Shown: piece by piece, positions 1-4,621 of the stretch
Layout of the letters: the number at the start of each line of letters is the position of its first letter
How positions within the stretch are numbered: the stretch's first letter is position 1
Source: an uncultured bacterium
GTDB lineage: Bacteria; Bacillota; Clostridia; Lachnospirales; Lachnospiraceae
Direction of reading: 5' to 3'
DNA: 7,479 nucleotides
Assembly: GCA_905214675.1 (NCBI GenBank)
Contig: CAJMMS010000073.1
Coordinates: forward strand, 1 to 7,479
The notes under the pieces: model-generated
Told to the model about the DNA's origin: nothing
The model's database searches: none
Seen by the model: the letters and a program-made list of their open reading frames with translations, nothing else
Translations under genes and position numbers: made by a program

Positions 1-50
1 CTGTTTTATGTCTTTTATGAGAAAATATTTGCTCGAAATGAGCCTTGAAA

Positions 51-80
51 AGATTAAAATAGATTAAATTTTGATAGATT
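51..80. repeat. AT-rich 10-bp tandem repeat next to the recombinase gene
   Basis: Two adjacent 10-mers, AGATTAAAAT (51-60) and AGATTAAATT (61-70), match at 9 of 10 positions, and a degraded third unit ends in AGATT at 76-80. They lie in the 84-base non-coding flank directly downstream of the recombinase stop codon. Large serine recombinase genes often sit at one end of their element close to the attachment site, so this flank could hold a recombinase binding site or the left end. No boundary can be proven without the empty site. The flank also holds a small palindrome, GCTC-GAAAT-GAGC (31-43), too weak to call a terminator. Confidence 0.3.
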
Positions 81-84
81 TTTC

Positions 85-1782
85 TTATTTATGGGAGCCG
101 GAACCTCTTTCGATGGTTCCAAGCTCCGGTATTGGTTTTAAGTTGAAATGAATTTCCATTGTGACCGTTTCAGGAGTACGGCAGTAATTTTCTGTTCCGT
201 CTTTCTCCTGCGGTTCTGAGATAACGATTTTACTGATCAGCCGGTTCAGAAGATTGGCATCCAGTTCTTTGATGTCCGCATACTCGCTAATATCGTCAAT
301 CCACTGCTGGGACTGTGCATCCAGTTTTTCTTCCGTATTCAGCACACTCTCATTCTGGAAAAGTTCCTTTTTGATATCTGTCTGCTCCTTCTGTGTCTTC
401 TCCAGCATCTTATCAAAAACAGATTCTGTAATCTTGTCATTGATAAGGTCATCATACAGTTTTGCAATCAGCCGGTCTAACGTTTCCAGGCGGTCTTTCT
501 GCTTTGATACCAGCTTCTCCAGACTTTCCCTGTGTCCCTGTGTATCTTCCTCGCATAACTCCTTTACCCGGTTTTCCAGTTCTGTTCCGTCTCCGGTAAC
601 TGCTTTTGCACATTCCTGGATTCTGGTAAGGACTGCATCATACAGGTCATCAGCGTCCACCCGGTGCTGGGTACAATGTGCTTTCCCCTTATGGATATAA
701 GTGGAACAGGTATAAACTTCATGCTGGTCTTTGGTGTGCGTCTTCTTCAACGTCAACGCACCGCCACACTCTGCACAGCGGAGTAATCCGGCAAACATGC
801 TGTATTCTCCCTGTTCTGTCTGGCGTTTCCTGCCTTTCATCTTTGCCTGTACCAGATCAAATACATCCTGCGGAATGATTGCTTCGTGGGTATCCCTGAC
901 TGTGATCCAGTCCTCCGGAGCTTTATCTCCCTGATTGCCAATCTTGAAACGGTAGTACCTTTTCTGGGAAGCCATGTCACCACAGTAAACGGGATTCATC
1001 AGCAGGGATTTCAGATAGGATTCATCCCATACATATTTCCCATTTTCCGGGTCTTTCTTTTCCCATTTTGTGTAATAGGTGCGGAGTCCCCGTTTCCGGT
1101 GCCACCATGACGGGCAGGGAATCTGCTGGCGTTCCAGTTCTCTGGATATAAAGTTAATCCCATGACCGTCCACCGCCCACTGGAAAATTTTCCGGACAAT
1201 CGGTGCTGTCTCGTCGTCAATCAGGAGATGTCCCTTTTCCTCCGGGTCTTTCTGATATCCCAGTGGTGGAACAACACCTGTAAACTTTCCCTTGGTTGCC
1301 TGCAGGTGATAGGACGCATGGACTTTCTTGGAAATATCTCTGGAATACATCTCGTTCAGCACGTTCTTAAATGGGGCAATCTCATTGTCTCCGGCAAAGG
1401 TATCCACATTATCATATAATGCGATATACCTTACTCCATGCTTTGGGAAAAACTCCTCCATCAGAAATCCTGTCTGTACATGGTTTCGTCCCAGTCGGCT
1501 CTGGTCTTTGGTAATTACAAGATTCACCAGTCCTTTTTCACAGGCTTTGAGAAGTCTCTGCAAATCAGGTCGGTCTGTGTTCAATCCTGTATAACCATCG
1601 TCCTGAAACACATCCACCACCTGCCAGCCCTGTGACTGACAGTAATTCACCAGTATGTCTCTCTGGTTGGAGATGCTGGCACTCTCTCCGGTCAATTCGT
1701 CATCTTTGGAAAGTCGGCAGTATACACCAACTCTCCAGGTTGCATTTCTTTCTATATTGTTACTCATATATCTGTTGTTCAT
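85..1782 (-). CDS. Large serine recombinase (TnpX/TndX-type site-specific integrase)
   Basis: A 565-residue large serine recombinase, which excises and integrates the element through a phosphoserine intermediate in the cytoplasm. The N-terminal resolvase domain (about 16-165) has VYCRLSKDDE with catalytic Ser25 and Arg23, then SRLGRN (95-100) with the conserved arginines. A Recombinase domain follows (about 170-320). A zinc ribbon carries Cys336, Cys339, Cys359 and Cys370. A coiled-coil segment (about 410-480) and a C-terminal region resembling DUF4368 complete it; the length is usual for transposon- and IME-borne members. The start is chosen because GGAGG (1789-1793) lies 6 nt before the ATG at 1782; Met6 lacks such support. 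It is the second gene of an operon, 26 nt after the 60-residue gene. All visible catalytic residues are present, so the enzyme looks intact. The family assignment is firm; the exact transposon subgroup is not resolved. Confidence 0.95.
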   Translation of the reverse strand: MNNRYMSNNIERNATWRVGVYCRLSKDDELTGESASISNQRDILVNYCQSQGWQVVDVFQDDGYTGLNTDRPDLQRLLKACEKGLVNLVITKDQSRLGRNHVQTGFLMEEFFPKHGVRYIALYDNVDTFAGDNEIAPFKNVLNEMYSRDISKKVHASYHLQATKGKFTGVVPPLGYQKDPEEKGHLLIDDETAPIVRKIFQWAVDGHGINFISRELERQQIPCPSWWHRKRGLRTYYTKWEKKDPENGKYVWDESYLKSLLMNPVYCGDMASQKRYYRFKIGNQGDKAPEDWITVRDTHEAIIPQDVFDLVQAKMKGRKRQTEQGEYSMFAGLLRCAECGGALTLKKTHTKDQHEVYTCSTYIHKGKAHCTQHRVDADDLYDAVLTRIQECAKAVTGDGTELENRVKELCEEDTQGHRESLEKLVSKQKDRLETLDRLIAKLYDDLINDKITESVFDKMLEKTQKEQTDIKKELFQNESVLNTEEKLDAQSQQWIDDISEYADIKELDANLLNRLISKIVISEPQEKDGTENYCRTPETVTMEIHFNLKPIPELGTIERGSGSHK

Positions 1783-1808
1783 CTGATACCTCCGTTACTT
1801 TGCACATC

Positions 1809-1991
1809 CTACGCAGATTTCAGATTACTGAACTCATAATCATTATACTGCTTATCTTTCATTATTGCAAGTTTATCTTTTGTTTTCGTGTCACGTATTT
1901 TCTGTGCGATCACCTCTGCAAACACTTCTTTTGCGTCCTGATCACCGTCAAAATATACTCTGATGTTGATAATTTTCTTCTTCACTGCCAT
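1809..1991 (-). CDS. Small unknown protein upstream of the recombinase (possible recombination accessory factor)
   Basis: A 60-residue protein with no family I can name securely. It has a lysine-rich start (MAVKKKIINIR), a predicted beta strand (IINIRVYF), an acidic turn (DGDQD) and an amphipathic helix (KEVFAEVIAQKIRD), followed by a charged tail ending LKSA. The strand-then-helix layout is loosely reminiscent of the small TnpW proteins of Tn4451-like elements, but this is only an impression. GGAGG at 1999-2003, 7 nt before the ATG at 1991, makes translation convincing. It is the first gene of the recombinase operon, 26 nt before the recombinase start, so the two should be co-transcribed. 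A small gene there is a reasonable candidate for a directionality factor or regulator, which is inference from position only. A strong terminator hairpin lies just upstream of its ribosome binding site. Confidence 0.75.
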   Translation of the reverse strand: MAVKKKIINIRVYFDGDQDAKEVFAEVIAQKIRDTKTKDKLAIMKDKQYNDYEFSNLKSA

Positions 1992-2012
1992 TGTAAAACC
2001 TCCATTTTTTGC

Positions 2013-2051
2013 AAAAAAAGAGCAGCTAATCCATTTTTACAGATTAACTGC
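2013..2051 (-). terminator. Intrinsic terminator/attenuator in the leader of the recombinase operon
   Basis: On the minus strand GCAGTTAATC (2051-2042) pairs with GATTAGCTGC (2031-2022) in a 10-bp stem with a 10-nt loop, followed at once by TC and seven T (2019-2013). The single non-Watson-Crick pair is U-G on the minus-strand RNA but would be A-C on the plus strand, so the hairpin is built for minus-strand transcripts. It ends only about 10 nt before the GGAGG of the 60-residue gene, leaving no room for a promoter between them. Transcripts for the recombinase operon must therefore pass through it. It may block readthrough from the mobilization operon or act as a conditional attenuator. Confidence 0.75.
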
Positions 2052-2069
2052 CCAGACTGTTGGTTACAT

Positions 2070-2098
2070 ATATTAAAATTTTTGTATTAACATTTCAG
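2070..2098 (-). promoter_or_regulatory. Candidate promoter for the recombinase operon
   Basis: Reading the minus strand, CTGAAA (2098-2093) is separated by 17 bp from TAATAT (2075-2070). The spacing is ideal and the -10 is good; the -35 is moderate. Transcription would begin near 2063 and meet the terminator at 2051-2013 almost immediately, so the full-length message would need readthrough. The area is AT-rich, so a chance match is possible. Confidence 0.4.
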
Positions 2099-2109
2099 AA
2101 ATTGGGGAT

Positions 2110-2137
2110 ATAATAAAGACAGGGATAAATCCCTGTC
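2110..2137 (-). terminator. Candidate minus-strand terminator between toxin locus and recombinase operon
   Basis: GACAGGGAT (2118-2126) and ATCCCTGTC (2129-2137) form a perfect 9-bp inverted repeat with almost no spacer (practically 8 bp with a TAAA loop). On the minus strand it is followed by TTTATTATAT; on the plus strand it is not followed by T. This suggests a modest terminator for minus-strand transcripts that escape the toxin terminator. The broken T-run makes it weaker than the terminator at 2013-2051. Confidence 0.4.
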
Positions 2138-2165
2138 AGATGAACTGCATATTTTAATTTTCCCA

Positions 2166-2194
2166 TTGAAAACAAGAGGAATGTGTGGTACATT
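2166..2194 (+). promoter_or_regulatory. Promoter of the antisense antitoxin RNA
   Basis: On the plus strand TTGAAA (2166-2171), exactly 17 bp of spacer, and TACATT (2189-2194) preceded by TGG, which makes an extended -10. Transcription would start about 2200-2202, at the edge of the toxin terminator hairpin. The toxin promoter has the same architecture (17-bp spacer, TGG before the -10), supporting both calls. Confidence 0.65.
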
Positions 2195-2199
2195 TGTTA

Positions 2200-2297
2200 T
2201 AGGAAAAGCACCCACTCCAAAGTGGATGCCGCCTGAGTTGACTAAATGGTCTTACGACCACCGCCTATCCTGTTGGCAGACAGGATAGGCATTTTTA
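2200..2297 (+). ncRNA. Antisense antitoxin RNA of a type I toxin-antitoxin pair (RatA/SR4-like)
   Basis: A predicted untranslated RNA of about 95-100 nt, starting near 2200 below an extended -10 promoter and ending at the T-run after the hairpin at 2263-2290. It is fully complementary to the 3' UTR of the toxin mRNA, from the toxin terminator to the toxin stop codon. It contains a TGGTC-TTAC-GACCA stem-loop (2247-2260), whose complement in the toxin mRNA is TGGTC-GTAA-GACCA; such matching loops could start pairing. This is the convergent, 3'-overlapping layout known for txpA/RatA and bsrG/SR4 in Bacillus subtilis, where the duplex is cut by RNase III. The sequence shows layout and signals; the mechanism here is inferred. 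Exact ends are uncertain by several bases. Confidence 0.65.
2204..2229 (-). terminator. Terminator of the toxin mRNA
   Basis: On the minus strand GCATCCACT (2229-2221) pairs with AGTGGGTGC (2216-2208) around a 4-nt TTGG loop, followed by TTTT (2207-2204). One pair is U-G on the minus-strand RNA and would be a C-A mismatch on the plus strand, so the hairpin is designed for the toxin transcript. The T-run is short. It gives a toxin mRNA of about 315 nt when combined with the promoter at 2527-2555. Confidence 0.65.
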
Positions 2298-2300
2298 TTT
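2263..2300 (+). terminator. Terminator of the antitoxin RNA
   Basis: GCCTATCCTGT (2263-2273) and ACAGGATAGGC (2280-2290) form a perfect 11-bp stem with a 6-nt loop, followed on the plus strand by ATTTTTATTT (2291-2300). This is a strong intrinsic terminator. Because the stem is perfect it also folds in the toxin mRNA, where it starts a few bases after the toxin stop codon and may stabilise the 3' UTR. Confidence 0.75.
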
Positions 2301-2411
2301 CCTCTTGTTCTTCCGATCAAGAAAGGCAATAATCGCAATTAACAGGCTACCAAAAGCGATCAGTAAACTGAGTACGCCTAAGAATATTGAGATAATCTCA
2401 TAAGCTGTCAT
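2295..2411 (-). CDS. Type I toxin, holin-like small membrane peptide (Hol_Tox/TxpA family)
   Basis: A 38-residue peptide beginning MTAYEIISIF and ending in the basic tail DRKNKRK. Residues about 6-31 form one uninterrupted hydrophobic helix rich in Ile, Leu, Ala and Phe with Gly12 and Gly21; a polar charged tail follows. This is the signature of the putative holin-like toxin family (Pfam Hol_Tox), relatives of TxpA and BsrG, which insert in the membrane and stop growth when overproduced. AAAGGAGG (2420-2427), 8 nt before the ATG at 2411, is a near-perfect ribosome binding site, as is usual for toxins controlled at the RNA level. A dedicated promoter (2527-2555), structured leader, terminator and convergent antisense RNA surround it. 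It stands apart from the operons on either side and probably serves as an addiction module for the element. The family call is strong; killing activity is not shown. Confidence 0.87.
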   Translation of the reverse strand: MTAYEIISIFLGVLSLLIAFGSLLIAIIAFLDRKNKRK

Positions 2412-2434
2412 ATCACGCACCTCCTTTCTTTCAT
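2408..2434 (-). other. Possible 8-codon leader ORF overlapping the toxin start
   Basis: An ATG at 2434 opens an 8-codon frame, MKERRCVI, whose TGA stop (2410-2408) overlaps the toxin start as ATGA. Its two AGG arginine codons are the Shine-Dalgarno sequence of the toxin. Only a weak GGGG lies 7 nt before its own ATG. If translated, ribosomes on it would occupy the toxin ribosome binding site and could couple or block toxin translation. Chance is quite possible. Confidence 0.25.
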
Positions 2435-2475
2435 CTCAGAACCCCGAAAGGCTCCGGTCTGTAAATATCAGGAGG
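2420..2475 (-). promoter_or_regulatory. Toxin leader: anti-Shine-Dalgarno that can mask the toxin ribosome binding site
   Basis: In the toxin mRNA the leader sequence CCTCCT (2475-2470) is fully complementary to the toxin Shine-Dalgarno AGGAGG (2425-2420), and flanking G-U pairs can extend the helix by one or two pairs. The intervening 44 nt can fold by themselves, GGAGCC pairing with GGTTCT near 2455-2439. Sequestration of the ribosome binding site by the leader is established for several type I toxins; here it is predicted from complementarity only. The predicted 5' end of the mRNA also folds, GTAAC (2520-2516) with GTTAC (2509-2505). Confidence 0.5.
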
Positions 2476-2526
2476 CAGCCACACCCTGTCACAGGTGCTT
2501 CCCCGTAACATTGCTGTTACCGGATA

Positions 2527-2555
2527 ATCATACCATTATATCCGCCATATTACAA
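2527..2555 (-). promoter_or_regulatory. Promoter of the toxin mRNA
   Basis: On the minus strand TTGTAA (2555-2550), a 17-bp spacer, and TATGAT (2532-2527) preceded by TGG, an extended -10. Transcription would begin near 2520, giving a leader of about 109 nt before the toxin ATG. A second TATAAT (2541-2536) lies inside the spacer but has no good -35 at the right distance. Confidence 0.65.
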
Positions 2556-2629
2556 TTCATTTTTGTTCCAGATTCACAGCAATCCTTATTCTGTATGGAT
2601 ACCTGCTATTTCCGTTTGATTGCCTTGCA

Positions 2630-2695
2630 CCGGCAGACGGCAGACGGCAGATAGGGTATCTATAAAGCCTGCCGTTCACTCCAAAATTCTGCCGT
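2630..2695. repeat. Cluster of five ACGGCAG/CTGCCGT heptamers (candidate iterons)
   Basis: Three abutting copies on the plus strand (CCGGCAG 2630-2636, ACGGCAG 2637-2643 and 2644-2650; equally, three tandem GGCAGAC/T units at 2632-2652) are followed by two inverted copies, CTGCCGT at 2669-2675 and 2689-2695, exactly 20 bp apart. A small palindrome, AGATA-GGG-TATCT (2649-2661), lies between the two groups. The cluster overlaps the last codons of the replication gene. Iterated motifs beside a replication gene suggest an origin or an autoregulatory site. No T-run follows on either strand, so a terminator is unlikely. Confidence 0.55.
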
Positions 2696-4592
2696 CACCC
2701 ATTCTCCCTTGTTTTTTTAATCGAATGGTATTTTCCTGCTTTTCATTCATCCGATAATCCAGTTCTTCTTTCATCCGGCTTCTGGCTTCTCGCATGGTTC
2801 TCTGGGAGATTCCCTGTGCTTTTGCCTTTTCATCCAGTTCCCGGATTGTGACTGCATTTCCGTCTGCAAGCAGTTCATAGATCAGTTTCGTTCCCCGTTG
2901 CAGTTTTGTTTCTGTCGGCTTTCCTTCCTTTCCGTCCAGAAGATCATCTGCGGAAATCTCATAAGCTCCCACCCAGCGGAATCCTTCTTCATCTCCAAGT
3001 TTAAATGCCATCGTCTCACCTGGAGGTGCAAGAGAACTTTTCTCATGGATCAGTACTCTTGTTGTCGGGTCTTTCTTTACTTTCCCGATAAAAAGCAGGC
3101 TTCTCACCGCCGCCATGATATCAATAGAACCAAGTCCCCGGTAAGTACTCTGTGTCCCTGAAGATTTATTCAGATGTCCGATCAGCACAATCGCACAACC
3201 GGTCTTTTCAGCGATCATTCCCAGTTTCCGGAATACCGGACGGACTTCATTTGCCCGGTTCATATCCACATCGGCACCGATAAAAGCCTGTACCGGATCA
3301 ATGATTAAAAGTCTGACCTGATTCTGACGGATTGCTTTTTCAATACGGTCATCGGATAACGTCAATGCTTCCTCTGTATCATCAATGACCATCACCCGAC
3401 TCAGGTCTGCTCCTGCTTCCACCAGCCTCGGCTTAATCGTATCTCCCATACCGTCTTCTGCAGTCTGATAGATCACATTAAAAGGTTCAATCTCTTCCAT
3501 GTTCGGGAAAGTCTTACGGTTCGTGCAGGCTGCGGTCAGCATCATGGCAAAATAAGTTTTTCCCTCTCCTGGATTGCCCTGAATAATCGTCAGTTTTCCA
3601 AATGGCAGATAGGGAAACCACAGCCATTCTACACTGGTCTGTTCAATGTCTTCATAACACAACATCGGCACCAGTTCTTCCTTCTCCGGTACTTTCATTG
3701 TAACTGTTTCAATGATTGATTTCTTCCTGTCTGCATTTTTATCACAGAGGATTTCATTCCAGTCCTTTCGGGACGGTTTCAGACGGATGACACTGTATCC
3801 GTCCGGGATTTCTATTGCCAATTTCTCACTGGCTTCATTCCCTGCATGGTCATTATCCAGGCACAGGAAAACCGAAGTAATCTGAGGGCGTTCAGAAAGA
3901 AAAGCCATCAGTGCCGCACTGGAAATGCCACCCAGACTCAGGTAGCTCCGCTTTTTCCAGTCTTTGGGAAATAATTGGATAAAAGAAAGCAGATCAATGG
4001 CTGCTTCAAACACAAACAACTGATTATCCGTCCCTCTGTGACAGAATCCGTAAGATTTATCAGATTCAGCCACATCTCCCCGGTATTTTGTTTCACCAGT
4101 TCCCCTGCAATGGGCATATCTTGGAATACCGTCTGCATCTCTGCCAACAAACACCACATTATGGTGCTTCTTTTCTTCATAAATATCCCCACTGCCGATC
4201 CATTCCTCCACCATATTCTTTTCAATCCCTCTGTTTTCTGTCAGATATCTGATGATTCTATCATTATTTTCCTCTTTCTCTGGTAATCGGAAGTCAGGGG
4301 ACGGGGCGGGGCAGGTACTGTTCCTGCCTTCGCCTTCCTCCCCGGTTAGCATCTTGACAGCTTCCGGAAATGTGGCATTGTAAAATTCCATCACAAAATC
4401 CACCGGATAGCCACCCCTCCCCTGACTGTGCCTGTACCACCGGTTTCCGGATACCGTTACACTGTCATGCTTTTTCCAACGGTATTCCTTTCCGCTTTTC
4501 CCTAGTTGTTCTCCCTGTGCGCTCAGAAAAGAAACAAGATCTGTCTGATTTGCTCTTATAATTTGTTCTTCTGTATACTGCATTTTGCTCAT
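2676..4592 (-). CDS. Replication protein: Toprim domain fused to RepA-like AAA ATPase (primase-helicase)
   Basis: A 638-residue cytoplasmic replication protein. Residues about 15-85 resemble the DNA primase zinc-binding domain, but the usual cysteines are missing (KKHDS where CPFH is expected, then GGYPVDFVMEF), as in DUF3991-type mobile-element proteins. A Toprim domain (about 190-290) keeps FEAAID with Glu196 and LDNDHAG with Asp246 and Asp248. A RecA/RepA-like ATPase (AAA_25, about 315-505) has Walker A GNPGEGKT (339-346) and Walker B LLIIDP (Asp432). A C-terminal region (about 565-625) looks like a winged helix. It could prime and unwind the excised circular element, comparable in role to RSF1010 RepB' plus RepA. 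Coordinates give the longest form; AAGGA lies 8 nt before Met4 (ATG at 4583), which is the likelier start. It follows the relaxase after 29 nt. Domain calls are firm; whether it primes, or only unwinds, is open. Confidence 0.92.
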   Translation of the reverse strand: MSKMQYTEEQIIRANQTDLVSFLSAQGEQLGKSGKEYRWKKHDSVTVSGNRWYRHSQGRGGYPVDFVMEFYNATFPEAVKMLTGEEGEGRNSTCPAPSPDFRLPEKEENNDRIIRYLTENRGIEKNMVEEWIGSGDIYEEKKHHNVVFVGRDADGIPRYAHCRGTGETKYRGDVAESDKSYGFCHRGTDNQLFVFEAAIDLLSFIQLFPKDWKKRSYLSLGGISSAALMAFLSERPQITSVFLCLDNDHAGNEASEKLAIEIPDGYSVIRLKPSRKDWNEILCDKNADRKKSIIETVTMKVPEKEELVPMLCYEDIEQTSVEWLWFPYLPFGKLTIIQGNPGEGKTYFAMMLTAACTNRKTFPNMEEIEPFNVIYQTAEDGMGDTIKPRLVEAGADLSRVMVIDDTEEALTLSDDRIEKAIRQNQVRLLIIDPVQAFIGADVDMNRANEVRPVFRKLGMIAEKTGCAIVLIGHLNKSSGTQSTYRGLGSIDIMAAVRSLLFIGKVKKDPTTRVLIHEKSSLAPPGETMAFKLGDEEGFRWVGAYEISADDLLDGKEGKPTETKLQRGTKLIYELLADGNAVTIRELDEKAKAQGISQRTMREARSRMKEELDYRMNEKQENTIRLKKQGRMGDGRILE

Positions 4593-4600
4593 CCTTTCCC

Positions 4601-4619
4601 GTCTGTCCTGCTGACAGAC
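4601..4619 (-). other. Intercistronic hairpin between relaxase and replication genes
   Basis: GTCTGTC (4601-4607) and GACAGAC (4613-4619) form a perfect 7-bp stem with a 5-nt loop, filling nearly all of the 29-nt gap between the relaxase stop and the replication gene start. No T-run follows, so it is not a terminator. It could set the relative expression of the two genes through mRNA processing or by affecting the adjacent weak ribosome binding site. Function is inferred. Confidence 0.4.
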
Positions 4620-4621
4620 TG

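Noticed and set aside
31..43. GCTC-GAAAT-GAGC palindrome as the recombinase terminator
   Set aside because: A 4-bp stem without a clean T-run on the minus strand is too weak to call.
254..700. Long plus-strand open frames opposite the recombinase, such as the Ser-rich frame here
   Set aside because: Their composition mirrors the charged coiled coil on the other strand; no ribosome binding site or family resemblance was seen.
1632..2090. Plus-strand open frame of 152 codons across the recombinase start and small gene
   Set aside because: It reads antisense to two genes with strong ribosome binding sites, and its Cys- and Phe-rich composition is typical of a shadow frame.
2109..2114. Plus-strand TATAAT as the antitoxin promoter -10
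   Set aside because: The only -35 candidates are poorly spaced (TTAACA at 15 bp). TTGAAA-17-TGG-TACATT at 2166-2194 is a much better match and places the start at the toxin terminator, as expected for this system.
2632..2652. Tandem GGCAGAC units as a CRISPR array or VNTR
   Set aside because: Units are 7 bp with no spacers, and inverted copies follow, so this is neither CRISPR nor a simple slippage tract.
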